Counted from the first letter of the stretch, positions 45,374 to 54,690 are shown. The stretch is DNA of 64,000 nucleotides from Glaciihabitans sp. (GCA_025463785.1 JAODBD010000011.1:1-64000); one strand, 5' to 3'. Program-made: numbers and translations. The notes: a model not told the origin generated them from the letters alone.

Positions 45374-46755
45374 TGCGGCTGAGCGAGATCGCGGTTTCAT
45401 CGTTTGCACGCCGGTTCGTTGCGACCGTCGTGGTGCTCGTGGTCCTCGTTGCGGGATTTGCCGCCCTGACATTTCTGCAGGGCCCCAAGCTGTCCTCTGC
45501 ACAGGTCGACACGACCGCCGTCGTCAGCAAGCCGGGGCAAACGCTGCGACTGTTCACCAACGAGCGGGTTGCAGCGGTGCGTAAATCGCTGGTGTCGATC
45601 TCGCCCGCGGTGCCGTTCACTGTTTCCAGTTCAGGCCAGGTGATCTCCGTTCAGTTCACCCGGCCGCTCGCGTATGCGACGACGTACCGTCTGGCGGTTG
45701 ACGGCGTGACCGACCCGGATGTCGCTCAATCGTCGACGCTGAACTACCGGTTCCGCACAGCGTCGCCGCCGCTATACTACCTGCACCGCAGCGGGTCGAG
45801 CGCGCCCGACGAGATCGTGAAGACCGGCATCCTGTCTACCGGACGGAGTGCTATCTACTCGGCACGACGCATCCAGGATTTCGCGATCTTCGACAAAGCA
45901 CTCGTCGTCGTCACACTCGATGCTCGGGGTGACAGCGCTCTGACGGTTGTCGGGCGAAGCGGCGTCGCGCAGTCGATCCCGCTACCGGGCGATGGCACGG
46001 TCGACCACGTCGCGGGCAACAGCGACACGGGCATCCTCGGCTTCACGTTCACGAGCGACGGCCCGACGACAAAGCAGAAATACTCGAACACCCTGTTCAG
46101 CGTCAATCCGGCCGGTACGGGCATTCCGACGCCGATCAAGGGGGTGGGTGGCTCGCTGCTGTCTGTGCTCGATTGGGGTTTCGTGCCGCTGACGAACGAC
46201 ATCGTTGCGCAGAACATTGACCAGAGCATCGTCCTCGTAGACACCTCGAAAGCCAACGTGGTCACCCCGCTCGGCGCATACCCCGAGCTCGGCGCGGTCG
46301 CAGCCGACGGGAGTTCGGTCGTCGTTTCGGACAGTCTCGGCCCGCTTCGGGTCGCGCTACCGGGCGGGAAGGCGACGCGGCTGGCGGCATCCCGGTTCAA
46401 GGGAAAGGTGCCGTACGAGGGCGACGCACCCGCCGTCGTGGTGCCGGGCGGCTGGATTCAGGATGATCAGACCTACGACGCCGCGACCGGCGGCTTCGTG
46501 AGCCACCTCGTCTTCGACACCGGCGGGACCGCTCGGCAGTTGTACGCGCTGCCCAACCCGCGGGGTACTATCGGCGCAATTGTCGCCTCGCCCAACGACG
46601 AGTATGTCGCTATCGAGACGACGCCGGGCGGCGCGACGGCCGCGAGCGATGGGTACGCGGTTAACCCGCGCGCAAAGACCGTAACGACGGTGTTTCTCGA
46701 CATCGCGACGGGCACCGTTGTGAAGAGCGTGTCTGGCTTCGCCGTCAGCTGGTAA
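45373..46755 (+). CDS. membrane-anchored Ig-like and beta-propeller-type protein
   Basis: A 460-residue exported protein with one N-terminal membrane helix (about 16-36), then an Ig-like domain (about 50-135; TVSSSGQVISVQFTRPLAYA resembles SbsA-type Ig-like domains), then a region of repeated beta strands with VVVTLDARGDSALTVVGRSG and similar blocks that look like a degenerate beta-propeller. It is coupled to the TIGR03943 gene by TGATG, making a three-gene unit with the permease. It may act as an external partner of that transporter; this is inference. Confidence 0.7.
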   Translation: MRLSEIAVSSFARRFVATVVVLVVLVAGFAALTFLQGPKLSSAQVDTTAVVSKPGQTLRLFTNERVAAVRKSLVSISPAVPFTVSSSGQVISVQFTRPLAYATTYRLAVDGVTDPDVAQSSTLNYRFRTASPPLYYLHRSGSSAPDEIVKTGILSTGRSAIYSARRIQDFAIFDKALVVVTLDARGDSALTVVGRSGVAQSIPLPGDGTVDHVAGNSDTGILGFTFTSDGPTTKQKYSNTLFSVNPAGTGIPTPIKGVGGSLLSVLDWGFVPLTNDIVAQNIDQSIVLVDTSKANVVTPLGAYPELGAVAADGSSVVVSDSLGPLRVALPGGKATRLAASRFKGKVPYEGDAPAVVVPGGWIQDDQTYDAATGGFVSHLVFDTGGTARQLYALPNPRGTIGAIVASPNDEYVAIETTPGGATAASDGYAVNPRAKTVTTVFLDIATGTVVKSVSGFAVSW

Positions 46756-46788
46756 GCGCCACTTGTAAGCACCACTGGTAAGCGCCAC

Positions 46789-46852
46789 CGTGAGTTGCCC
46801 ACATTTGTCGGGTTGTACGCGAATAACCCGACAAATGTGGGCAACTCGCGAG
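46789..46852. repeat. palindromic repeat family A, copy 5
   Basis: GAGTTGCCCACATTTGTCGG GTT pairs perfectly with AACCCGACAAATGTGGGCAA CTC, 23 pairs with an 11-base loop. The change to ACATTTGTC is matched by GACAAATGT on the other arm. It lies between two convergent genes. The 38 bp before it hold three degenerate copies of GGTAAGCGCCAC. Confidence 0.9.
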
Positions 46853-46853
46853 T

Positions 46854-47126
46854 CTAAAGGCCGCGCTTCTCGCGCTGGCTGACGCGCAGTCCGCTGGCCT
46901 GGAGGCGCTCGACCAGCTCGCGTACGCCCACCGGTTGTGCGCCCTGCGCGACGAGTTCGCGCCACCTGCGCTCCGGAACGTCGTAGTGATCGTGATCGAA
47001 GGCGCGCTCCGGGATGCCGGCGGCGGCAGCAAAGGCGTGCAACTCCGCGAGATTGTCGTCGCTCACGATGTGCGCCCACAGCATCCCATGAGCTGGCCAG
47101 ATCGGCTGGTCGATGAGGACGGTCAC
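46854..47126 (-). CDS. DUF4031 family protein
   Basis: A 90-residue soluble protein. The start VTVLIDQPIWPAHGMLWAH, followed by FDHDHYDVPERRW and the C-terminal LVERLQASGLR, matches the short actinobacterial DUF4031 family, whose function is unknown. The GTG at 47126 gives the family's normal N terminus; longer frames upstream are Arg/Gly-rich and unlike the family. It is convergent with the Ig-like gene, and repeat A copy 5 lies two bases past its stop. Confidence 0.85.
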   Translation of the reverse strand: MTVLIDQPIWPAHGMLWAHIVSDDNLAELHAFAAAAGIPERAFDHDHYDVPERRWRELVAQGAQPVGVRELVERLQASGLRVSQREKRGL

Positions 47127-47310
47127 GCTCTCATCCTGCACCGAAACCCACGCGGTCGCCGTCCCGGGGTACGCGCACTGCGACCGACGCGCGCGCGGCA
47201 GCGTCCGCGTTTGACCGGACCCCGCCAAACCACGTACTATTGACCCTTGGTGTGTGCTGGGCTGAGCCCGCAATCAACGCCGCTAGCTTATTCAGTGCCT
47301 GTTATAAAGG

Positions 47311-47380
47311 ACAGTGGCTGTCGCAACAACGGCTATTAACACAGTGGCTTTTTAAGACAATGGCTTTTCAAACAAAGGGT
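47311..47380 (+). repeat. five degenerate 15-bp repeats in the rplU leader
   Basis: ACAGTGGCT (47311), ACAACGGCT (47326), ACAGTGGCT (47341), ACAATGGCT (47357) and ACAAAGGGT (47372) occur 15, 15, 16 and 15 bp apart, each followed by a T- or A-rich stretch. The last one holds the ribosome binding site AAAGGG six bases before the rplU ATG. Confidence 0.75.
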
Positions 47381-47385
47381 TTTTC

Positions 47386-47694
47386 ATGGTTTACGCAATC
47401 GTGCGCGCCGGTGGTCGGCAGGAAAAGGTCGAGGTCGGCACCGTTGTCGTACTCGACCGCATCAAGGCCGACGACAAGGGCAACATTCAGCTCGTCCCCG
47501 TGCTGCACGTCGACGGCGAGACCATCATTCATGACGCCAAGGCGCTCGCGAAGATCACGGTTACCGCAGAGGTTCTGAACGACCTGCGCGGCCCGAAGAT
47601 CGTCATCCAGAAGTTCAAGAACAAGACCGGTTACAAGAAGCGCCAGGGTCACCGCCAGGAGCTCACCCGCGTCAAGATCACCAGCATCAAGTAA
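47386..47694 (+). CDS. rplU: 50S ribosomal protein L21
   Basis: A 102-residue L21, a structural protein of the large ribosomal subunit that binds 23S rRNA. The N terminus [18 protein letters not shown] and the basic C-terminal part [20 protein letters not shown] are diagnostic. Normal length. It begins the operon rplU-rpmA-obgE-proB. Its leader carries five 15-bp-period repeats that run into the start codon. Confidence 0.97.
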   Translation: MVYAIVRAGGRQEKVEVGTVVVLDRIKADDKGNIQLVPVLHVDGETIIHDAKALAKITVTAEVLNDLRGPKIVIQKFKNKTGYKKRQGHRQELTRVKITSIK

Positions 47695-47726
47695 CCTCCT
47701 CCAACTTTCCAAAGGGCTGAACACTC

Positions 47727-47981
47727 ATGGCACACAAAAAGGGCGCAAGCTCCACCCGTAACGGTCGCGACTCCAACGCGCAGTACCTCGGCGTCAAGCG
47801 CTTCGGCGGCCAGGTCGTCAAGTCGGGCGAGATCATCGTTCGCCAGCGCGGCACGCACTTCCACCCAGGAGCCAATGTCGGCCGTGGTGGCGACGATACG
47901 CTGTTCGCTCTCGCCGCTGGTTCAGTCCAGTTCGGCCAGAAGGGTGGCCGCAAGGTCATCAACATCGTGGCCGCTGAGTAA
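47727..47981 (+). CDS. rpmA: 50S ribosomal protein L27
   Basis: An 84-residue L27, which lies near the peptidyl transferase centre. It starts [20 protein letters not shown] and contains [13 protein letters not shown], both family hallmarks. There is no N-terminal cleavable extension of the Firmicutes kind. It follows rplU by 32 bp, with AAAGGG in front of its ATG. A GNRA-like tight hairpin follows at 48016-48036. Confidence 0.97.
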   Translation: MAHKKGASSTRNGRDSNAQYLGVKRFGGQVVKSGEIIVRQRGTHFHPGANVGRGGDDTLFALAAGSVQFGQKGGRKVINIVAAE

Positions 47982-48015
47982 AGCGCGCCGACCAGGTTTC
48001 CGTTTCACCACCACG

Positions 48016-48036
48016 GGCGAGCTTCGGCTCGCCTTT
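48016..48036 (+). terminator. terminator-like hairpin after rpmA
   Basis: GGCGAGC-TTCG-GCTCGCC followed by TTT: seven pairs closed by the very stable TTCG tetraloop. It probably ends part of the rplU-rpmA transcripts before obgE. The direct repeat GAGAGTCTCGTT (48046-48057 and 48062-48073, spacing 16) follows in the obgE leader. Confidence 0.75.
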
Positions 48037-48100
48037 GGCGTTTATTGAGAGTCTCGTTCAGCGAGAGTCTCGTTTGTAGAGAGCAGAAGGAGCATTCGCT

Positions 48101-49660
48101 ATGGCAACGTTTGTTGACCAGGTGACCCTGCACCTTCGGGCAGGTCACGGCGGCAATGGCTGCGTTTCGGTCAAGCGCGAGAAGTTCAAGCCGCTTGCCG
48201 GCCCGGATGGCGGCAACGGTGGCAACGGTGGCGACATCGTCCTGGTCGCTGACCCGCAGGTGACTACGCTTCTTGGCTTCCACCGCGCTCCGCACCGCAG
48301 TTCCGATAATGGCGGGCCGGGCATGGGCGACCACCGGGCCGGGCCGCACGGTGAGGTACTGGAGCTCGCGGTACCGATCGGCACGGTCGTGCACGGTGAG
48401 GATGGCGACATCCTGATCGACCTCGATGCTGCCGGAATGCGCTTTGTCGTGGCTCCCGGGGGCATGGGCGGTCTCGGCAATGCCGCGCTGGCAAGCACCA
48501 AACGTAAGGCTCCGGGATTCGCGCTTCTCGGAACGGATGGCTGGGAAGGCGATGTTCAGCTTGAGCTGAAGACCGTCGCAGACATCGCTTTCGTCGGCTA
48601 CCCGTCGGCAGGCAAGTCGAGTCTGATCGCCGCGGTTTCGGCAGCGAAGCCCAAGATCGCCGACTACCCGTTTACGACGCTGCACCCGAATCTTGGTGTC
48701 GTCCAGGCCGGTGAGGTTCGATTCACGGTCGCGGATGTCCCCGGCCTCATCGAGGGAGCAAGCGAGGGCAAGGGCCTCGGCCTCGAATTCCTGCGCCACG
48801 TTGAGCGTTGCAGCGCGCTGCTCCACGTGCTCGACTGCGCGACCCTTGAGCCCGGCCGCGACCCAATCAGCGATCTCGACGTGATTCTTGCCGAGCTTGA
48901 GGCATATCCGGTGCCGGAGGGCCAGCTTCCGCTGCTCGAGCGCCCACAACTCATTGCGCTCAATAAGGTCGATGTGCCCGAAGGCCGCGAGCTTGCCGAC
49001 TTCGTTCGCCCCGAACTCGAGGCCCGCGGCTATCGCGTGTTCGAGATTTCGGCGGTGTCCCGTGAGGGGTTGCGTGAGCTGACGTTCGCACTCGCCGAAG
49101 TGGTCGAGGCCGACCGTGCCGAGAAGGCGAAGGTTGTGGCGGCGCCCCGGATCGTCATCCGTCCTCGTGCCGTCAACGAGGTTGAGTTTGTTGTTAGGGT
49201 CGAGGGCGGCAGCTACGGAAACATCTACCGCGTACTCGGCGTAAAGCCGGAACGCTGGGTGCAGCAGACCGACTTCGAGAACGAGGAGGCGGTTGGGTTC
49301 CTCGCCGACAGGTTGTCGAAACTCGGCATCGAGAACGAGCTGTTCAAGGTCGGTGCTGTGGCCGGGTCAACGGTTCTGATCGGCAAGGGCCACGGGCTCG
49401 AGTTTGACTGGGAGCCGACGCTGACCTCGACCGCCGAACTCATGATGGCTCCGCGCGGAACGGACCCGCGCCTGCTTCGCGGCGACGACCGCCCGACCCA
49501 CCTGACGCGCCGCCAGCAGTACCTGGAGCGCATGGATGCCAAGTCCGCTGCGCGAGCTGAGCTGGAGGCCGAACGCGAGGCAGGCATTTGGAACGACGAC
49601 GAAGGTTTCGCCGTGGACGCGTCCGTCAGGTCTGAGGGTGAGAGCGGCAGCAGTGAGTGA
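48101..49660 (+). CDS. obgE: Obg/CgtA GTPase
   Basis: A 519-residue essential GTPase of late 50S assembly and stress signalling. The Gly-rich Obg fold (residues 1-160, repeated [10 protein letters not shown]-like blocks) is followed by the G domain (G1 [10 protein letters not shown] near 166, G3 DVPGLIEGA near 213, G4 NKVD near 288) and a C-terminal OCT domain (about 350-435). A 60-residue charged tail ends the protein. The ATG has AGAAGGAG upstream. Its stop overlaps the proB GTG start. Confidence 0.97.
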   Translation: MATFVDQVTLHLRAGHGGNGCVSVKREKFKPLAGPDGGNGGNGGDIVLVADPQVTTLLGFHRAPHRSSDNGGPGMGDHRAGPHGEVLELAVPIGTVVHGEDGDILIDLDAAGMRFVVAPGGMGGLGNAALASTKRKAPGFALLGTDGWEGDVQLELKTVADIAFVGYPSAGKSSLIAAVSAAKPKIADYPFTTLHPNLGVVQAGEVRFTVADVPGLIEGASEGKGLGLEFLRHVERCSALLHVLDCATLEPGRDPISDLDVILAELEAYPVPEGQLPLLERPQLIALNKVDVPEGRELADFVRPELEARGYRVFEISAVSREGLRELTFALAEVVEADRAEKAKVVAAPRIVIRPRAVNEVEFVVRVEGGSYGNIYRVLGVKPERWVQQTDFENEEAVGFLADRLSKLGIENELFKVGAVAGSTVLIGKGHGLEFDWEPTLTSTAELMMAPRGTDPRLLRGDDRPTHLTRRQQYLERMDAKSAARAELEAEREAGIWNDDEGFAVDASVRSEGESGSSE

Positions 49661-50456
49661 TCAGGGATCGCGCATTCTGGACCGGTCGCAGGTCCCGAGC
49701 GCATCGCGCATCGTGGTGAAGGTCGGCTCGTCGTCGATCAGCGGCGAAAACGTCGGCCAGATCGGTCCGCTGGTGGATGCGCTCGCGAGTGCGCACGCAC
49801 GCGGTTCCGAGGTCGTGCTCGTTTCATCGGGCGCCATTGCGACGGGGATGCCGTTTCTCCGGCTCGATTCCCGCCCAACCGACCTCGCGACACAGCAGGC
49901 CGCGGCCGCCGTCGGCCAGAACCTGCTCATTTACCGGTATCAGGAGAGCCTGCGCCGCTATGACATCGTCGCCGGACAGGTGTTGCTGACCTCGGGCGAC
50001 ATCGAAAACGCCGCGCACCGCAGTAATGCGCAGCGCGCGATGGAGCGGCTGCTGGGTCTGCGAATCCTGCCGATTGTCAATGAGAACGACACGGTCGCAA
50101 CGCAGGAGATCCGGTTTGGCGACAACGACCGCCTCGCGGCTCTCGTTGCCGAACTGATCGGGGCCGACCTGCTCGTGCTGCTGTCGGATGTCGACGCGCT
50201 CTATACGCGTCCGCCACATGAGCCCGGCGCCGAGCGCATCCCGCACGTGCCGTACGGCGATGATCTGGCGAGTGTCGTCATCGGCGAGATCGGCGCTGCC
50301 GGGGTTGGGACCGGGGGAGCTGGTACGAAGATTGCGGCCGCTCGCCACGCCGCGGCATCCGGAACACCGGTTCTGCTCGCCGCGACCGGCAGCGCAACCG
50401 AAGCTCTCGCCGGTGCCTCGATCGGCACCTGGTTCGCGGCCGCGCCGACACTCTGA
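49653..50456 (+). CDS. proB: glutamate 5-kinase lacking the PUA domain
   Basis: A 267-residue amino acid kinase that phosphorylates glutamate, the first step of proline synthesis. The kinase domain is complete: KVGSSSIS near residue 24, [11 protein letters not shown] near 57, NENDTV near 145, [13 protein letters not shown] near 172, and [11 protein letters not shown] near 214. It ends right after the kinase domain, so the C-terminal PUA domain of the usual 367-residue enzyme is missing. The GTG start at 49653 overlaps the obgE stop. proA follows after a 346-bp gap that contains two repeat B copies. Confidence 0.95.
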   Translation: MSDQGSRILDRSQVPSASRIVVKVGSSSISGENVGQIGPLVDALASAHARGSEVVLVSSGAIATGMPFLRLDSRPTDLATQQAAAAVGQNLLIYRYQESLRRYDIVAGQVLLTSGDIENAAHRSNAQRAMERLLGLRILPIVNENDTVATQEIRFGDNDRLAALVAELIGADLLVLLSDVDALYTRPPHEPGAERIPHVPYGDDLASVVIGEIGAAGVGTGGAGTKIAAARHAAASGTPVLLAATGSATEALAGASIGTWFAAAPTL

Positions 50457-50573
50457 AGTACGGTGAGTGCCTGGCGGGGACGTTCTCGCGACCCACAGTC
50501 TGTCGATGCGCTGCGCCTCGATGCTGGTCAACGTGCTCTTGCCCGAGCTCCGAGCAAGGTCCAAAACAGCTAA

Positions 50574-50607
50574 GTCAATTCACGCCAACATCTGGCCGAA
50601 CTGACAT
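50574..50607 (-). repeat. palindromic repeat family B, copy 2 (inverted)
   Basis: GTCAATTCACGCCAACATCT with GGCCGAACTGACAT is a diverged family B element in reverse orientation. It forms a head-to-head pair with copy 3, 45 bp away, in the 346-bp proB-proA gap. No gene or promoter is clear in the rest of the gap. Confidence 0.65.
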
Positions 50608-50652
50608 CTCACCCGCGGCCGCCGCGGATCGTCAGCGCGGCGGTCCATGTTC

Positions 50653-50686
50653 TGACAGTTCACGCAGACGTTGAGGCGAGTTGACA
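50653..50686 (+). repeat. palindromic repeat family B, copy 3
   Basis: TGACAGTTCACGCAGACGTT with GAGGCGAGTTGACA forms a hairpin, followed by the family tail GCCAAAACGGAC (50689-50700). Together with copy 2 it makes an inverted pair, as in enterobacterial BIME clusters. Confidence 0.75.
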
Positions 50687-50802
50687 TGGCCAAAACGGAC
50701 GCCCGTGGTCGGCTTGGCTCGGGAACTTGCCGAGGCAGGTAGCGCCATATGCCCGGCGCCACAAACGCAACACCCCGCATCCCATCGTCCTAAACTTGGG
50801 GA

Positions 50803-52071
50803 ATGCCAGAGACAGTAGTCGACGCGCCCTCCCTCACGCAGAAACTTGAGGCGTCGCGGGCCGCAGCGCGCATCCTCGCAACCGTCACGAGCGGCCAAAA
50901 GAACGAGGCCCTGCACGCCATTGCGGCAGCGGTCCTGCGCAATGCCGACCGGATCCTGCCTGCCAACGAACTTGATCTGGCACGCGCGCGCGACAACGGC
51001 ATGAGCGACGGGATGCAGGATCGCCTGCGTCTCGACTTTCGCCGCCTTGAAGCACTCGAAGCCGCCGTGCTTCAGATTGCCTCGCTGACTGACCCGATCG
51101 GCGAGGCCGTCCGCGGCTCGATGCTTCCGAACGGGCTGCGCATCACCGAGATACGTGTTCCGTTCGGAGTCGTTGGCGCGATCTACGAGGCGCGCCCGAA
51201 TGTGACCATCGACATCGCCGCCCTCGCGCTCAAGAGCGGCAACGCCGTGGTTTTGCGCGGCGGTTCGGCAGCAGAGAACACCAATCGTGTGCTCGTCGAG
51301 ATACTGCAGGGCGCACTGATCGAAACCGGTCTGCCGGCCGAGGCGATCCAGACCATCGACGAATTCGGTCGGGACGGCGCCCGCGACCTCATGCAGGCGC
51401 GCGGCTACGTGGACGTCCTCATCCCGCGCGGAAGTGCCGAGCTGATCAACACGGTCGTGACCGAGTCGAAGGTGCCGGTCATCGAAACCGGCGCGGGAAT
51501 CGTTCACGTCTACCTCGACCAATCAGCGGATGAAACCATCGCGGTTGAGATCGTCCACAACTCGAAGGTTCAACGCCCAAGCGTCTGCAATGCGCTCGAG
51601 ACGCTGCTCGTGCACGAGTCGGCAGCAGAGCGTCTGCTTCCTCCGGTGCTCGATCGCCTCCGCAAAGACGGCGTCACAATCCACGGCGACAGCCGTACGC
51701 GGGCAATTTACCCTGCCGCCGTTCCTGCAACCGAGGACGACTGGTCTACCGAGTACATGTCACTCGATCTGGCCGTGCGAGTCGTCGCGGACCTCGATGA
51801 GGCGCTGGAGCACATCCACAGATACTCGACCCACCACACCGAATCGATCATCACCAATGATCTGGCAAAGGCCGAGCGGTTCCTCGCCGAAGTCGACTCG
51901 GCCGTCGTCATGGTCAATGCCTCAACTCGATTCACCGACGGCGGCGAGTTCGGGTTTGGCGCCGAGGTCGGCATTTCGACGCAGAAGCTGCACGCGCGCG
52001 GACCAATGGGCCTGCCGGAGCTCACAAGCACAAAGTGGGTTGTGCGCGGCTCGGGTCAGGTGCGCGGCTAG
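50803..52071 (+). CDS. proA: glutamate-5-semialdehyde dehydrogenase (gamma-glutamyl phosphate reductase)
   Basis: A 422-residue NADPH-dependent enzyme for the second step of proline synthesis. The catalytic Cys is about residue 262 in QRPSVCNALETLL, and the YEARPNVTIDIAALALKSGN block near 127 and the C-terminal FGFGAEVGISTQKLHARGP block near 385 are diagnostic. Normal length. It takes the glutamyl phosphate made by ProB. A promoter of its own is possible because of the 346-bp gap upstream. Confidence 0.97.
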   Translation: MPETVVDAPSLTQKLEASRAAARILATVTSGQKNEALHAIAAAVLRNADRILPANELDLARARDNGMSDGMQDRLRLDFRRLEALEAAVLQIASLTDPIGEAVRGSMLPNGLRITEIRVPFGVVGAIYEARPNVTIDIAALALKSGNAVVLRGGSAAENTNRVLVEILQGALIETGLPAEAIQTIDEFGRDGARDLMQARGYVDVLIPRGSAELINTVVTESKVPVIETGAGIVHVYLDQSADETIAVEIVHNSKVQRPSVCNALETLLVHESAAERLLPPVLDRLRKDGVTIHGDSRTRAIYPAAVPATEDDWSTEYMSLDLAVRVVADLDEALEHIHRYSTHHTESIITNDLAKAERFLAEVDSAVVMVNASTRFTDGGEFGFGAEVGISTQKLHARGPMGLPELTSTKWVVRGSGQVRG

Positions 52072-52099
52072 ACTTTATTCAGCTCGATAGGAGATCCGA

Positions 52100-52309
52100 A
52101 TGCACGTTCTTGCCAGCGTCGTGATGGCAGCAGTAGACAAGGCCCCGCTGTGGATACCCAACTGGGGTTTCGCTGTCGTCGCGACCCTCGTCTTCCTCGT
52201 CCTGGGCGTTATCACCTGGACTTATCGGGATGTCGCGAACCGCCACGCCTACAAGGCGGCGCACTCTCATCACGACGACCACGAGCACGGTTCAGCGGGC
52301 CACCACTAA
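52100..52309 (+). CDS. small membrane protein with His-rich tail
   Basis: A 69-residue protein with one membrane helix (about residues 20-42, WGFAVVATLVFLVLGVITWT) and a short tail rich in His (HSHHDDHEHGSAGHH), which could bind a metal ion. AGGAGA lies before the ATG. It is located between proA and nadD, 6 bp before the latter, so it is probably co-transcribed with nadD. No family recognised. Confidence 0.7.
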   Translation: MHVLASVVMAAVDKAPLWIPNWGFAVVATLVFLVLGVITWTYRDVANRHAYKAAHSHHDDHEHGSAGHH

Positions 52310-52315
52310 GCGCCC

Positions 52316-52960
52316 ATGGTCGACAGCGTCGTCGATGAGCGCACTGCGCCCTCCGCCAGTGGCCCGGCGAAAGGCACGAGGCGTCGCATTGGTGTGATGG
52401 GTGGCACGTTCGACCCAATCCACAATGGCCACCTCGTGGCCGCCAGCGAAGTGCAGCAGCATTTCGAGCTCGACGAGGTGATCTTCGTTCCGACCGGTCA
52501 GCCGTGGATGAAACCGAGGGTGACAGACAGCGAGCACCGGTACCTGATGACGGTGATTGCCACCGCGGCCAACCCCGGCTTCACCGTGAGCCGAGTGGAC
52601 ATCGACCGCGACGGGCCCACGTACACGATCGACACTCTGCGTGACATCAGGCGCGTTCATCCCGATGCCGACCTTTTCTTTATCTCTGGAGCGGATGCCA
52701 TCGCTCAAATCCTCGACTGGAAAGACGTGGATGAGCTATGGTCTCTTGCCCACTTTGTCGCGGTTTCGAGGCCGGGACACGACCTCGCCATTAGCGCATT
52801 GCCTGCTCAAGGCGTAAGCTCGCTTGAAGTTCCCGCGCTGGCGATATCGTCCACGGATTGCCGGAGCAGAGTCAGCCGGGGGTTTCCGGTCTGGTATTTG
52901 GTTCCCGATGGTGTCGTTCAGTACATCTCGAAGCACCACCTTTATCGGAGTATTGCATGA
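52316..52960 (+). CDS. nadD: nicotinate-nucleotide adenylyltransferase
   Basis: A 214-residue NaMN adenylyltransferase in NAD synthesis. The nucleotide-binding loop [15 protein letters not shown] lies at about residues 24-38, and the C-terminal [13 protein letters not shown] is the ISST/S-x-x-R motif of the family. A short Ala/Thr extension precedes the core. Its stop overlaps the ATG of the following Pro-rich protein gene (ATGA). Confidence 0.96.
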   Translation: MVDSVVDERTAPSASGPAKGTRRRIGVMGGTFDPIHNGHLVAASEVQQHFELDEVIFVPTGQPWMKPRVTDSEHRYLMTVIATAANPGFTVSRVDIDRDGPTYTIDTLRDIRRVHPDADLFFISGADAIAQILDWKDVDELWSLAHFVAVSRPGHDLAISALPAQGVSSLEVPALAISSTDCRSRVSRGFPVWYLVPDGVVQYISKHHLYRSIA

Positions 52961-54690
52961 CCACATTCCAAGATCCGCCCCCGCAATCGCGGCGCGCGGT
53001 TCGACAGAGTGAGCGCGGTGAAGATCAGGAACAGCTTGCCGCGCAGCAGGCCTACTCATTTGATCAGGGCGCGGCCGCACCAGCCGCGGGGTCAGAAGCA
53101 GTCCGGCCTCAAGCCCAGCCCGAAGTCGTCCACCCGCAAACCGGTCGCCGCGCCCAGTTGCCGGCTACCGCGCCGGCTAACGCCGAGTCTCCGCAGCCCG
53201 GCTTCGAGCCTCTCACCTACGTCACGCAGGGTCGAGTTCAGCTGCCGGCATTCGGTGCCCCGGCAGACGTGCCGGCAACCCTGCCGGTCGAAGAGCGCCA
53301 GGCGCCGCCACCCACCGACGACTACACGCAAGACAGCCTTTCAGCCCAGCCGCCCCCCGGCGTCGCCGAATCGTCCGCCTATCGCGTCCGCGACTTCAGC
53401 CCTGAGGGCCGCCGCTCGTCGGCAACTCGCGACCAGTTCCAGAACGTGTCGCAGGCGCCAGTTCCTGCTATGGCTCCACCGGTAGCGCCTGTGTCGCCCG
53501 CACCCGTTGACCTCGAGTATCACACCCAGGGTGTCGTTCCGAGTGGTTCACATGCGGCCGCGCCCCCTGCTGGCGTCGACGAGGCATCCATGAACCACAC
53601 GCTCACGCGGCGCGAGCTTCGCGAGCTGCGCGCTGCACAGGAGGCTGAGGCTCCAGCGCTGCAGCTTCCGGAGCCGATCGACGCACTTCTCAATTCGGGG
53701 CCAATCGAACTTCCCACTCTCGCTCCGGCGCCCGGCCAGTCACAGGCCCTCGCGGATGCCATGGCCGAATTCGACCTGCTGACCCGCGCGCGCCGTGAGT
53801 CAGAGGCGGCCGTCCGTGAGGCCCAGGTGGCCAGCCTGGCCGCAGCCCCTGCAGTTGTGGTGGCGCAGCCGCCAGTGTTCCAGCCTTCAGAGCTTCAGCC
53901 TTCGGAGCTCCAACCGCCTCGGTTGGTCGAGCCGCCAGCTCCCGCTCCGGCTGGCGAGCCGTTCACCCTTGCCCCTGTGTCCGGCCTCGTGGAGTTCAGC
54001 CGTCCATCCGTTCCAATGCCGGCAGCTCCCGTTTCACCGTTTGGCGTCCTGATGACGCCAGAGCAGTTCGCTCAGGCTCCACACCCGGACACTGTGCCGA
54101 CCAATATGGCTCCGCCGACCGGCCCTTCTGTGCCGCAGGCCCCACCAGCGGCCGCGAGCCTCGCGCCCGTTGATCCCCTGTTCATCGAACCCGAGAGGGC
54201 GCCATCCACTCGTCCCATCGGCCACTGGTCTGTACAGGCCGAGATGGATGACGACGATGGGCTCTTCGAGAACACCCTGACGCGCAGGGTTGGCGCGGGC
54301 ACATCGGCGATCACCACGAGTGCGCTTGTGTTGCCTTCGGTGCCGCAGGCGAGCGATCTAACACGGCCGCTGACCTCGACCGGCGAGATTCTTGTCACGG
54401 GTTCGATTGACCTACCGCGCAGCCTCGGCTCGACCGGCGCGCACCCGCACCGCGTCGACAATTCGGACTACGAGGATGACCCGCTCGACAGCCAGGTTTC
54501 GTCACCCGATTCCGCTCCCGTACGCGCAATCCGCGCCGTGAGCACCCACACATCCACTCGAGGCGTGATCGAGAGCAAGCGGCCGCAGAGCAATCGTCTG
54601 CTGACCGCCATCATCATCACGGCATCCGTTCTCGTCGTCGGCGTAGTCGGGCTCCTCGTCTACGCTTTCGTGACCAAGCAGCTTTTCTAG
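52957..54690 (+). CDS. large Pro/Ala-rich protein with C-terminal membrane helix
   Basis: A 577-residue protein of low complexity: Pro, Ala, Gln and Glu dominate residues 1-450, with short repeated phrases such as [20 protein letters not shown] and [13 protein letters not shown], and [20 protein letters not shown] near 208, a likely short helix. A single membrane helix at the very C terminus ([20 protein letters not shown], about 547-566) leaves about 11 residues beyond it, so it is tail-anchored with a long disordered cytoplasmic part. It is coupled to nadD (ATGA) and sits 6 bp before rsfS. Function unknown; a scaffold for membrane or envelope assembly is possible. Confidence 0.75.
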   Translation: MTTFQDPPPQSRRAVRQSERGEDQEQLAAQQAYSFDQGAAAPAAGSEAVRPQAQPEVVHPQTGRRAQLPATAPANAESPQPGFEPLTYVTQGRVQLPAFGAPADVPATLPVEERQAPPPTDDYTQDSLSAQPPPGVAESSAYRVRDFSPEGRRSSATRDQFQNVSQAPVPAMAPPVAPVSPAPVDLEYHTQGVVPSGSHAAAPPAGVDEASMNHTLTRRELRELRAAQEAEAPALQLPEPIDALLNSGPIELPTLAPAPGQSQALADAMAEFDLLTRARRESEAAVREAQVASLAAAPAVVVAQPPVFQPSELQPSELQPPRLVEPPAPAPAGEPFTLAPVSGLVEFSRPSVPMPAAPVSPFGVLMTPEQFAQAPHPDTVPTNMAPPTGPSVPQAPPAAASLAPVDPLFIEPERAPSTRPIGHWSVQAEMDDDDGLFENTLTRRVGAGTSAITTSALVLPSVPQASDLTRPLTSTGEILVTGSIDLPRSLGSTGAHPHRVDNSDYEDDPLDSQVSSPDSAPVRAIRAVSTHTSTRGVIESKRPQSNRLLTAIIITASVLVVGVVGLLVYAFVTKQLF

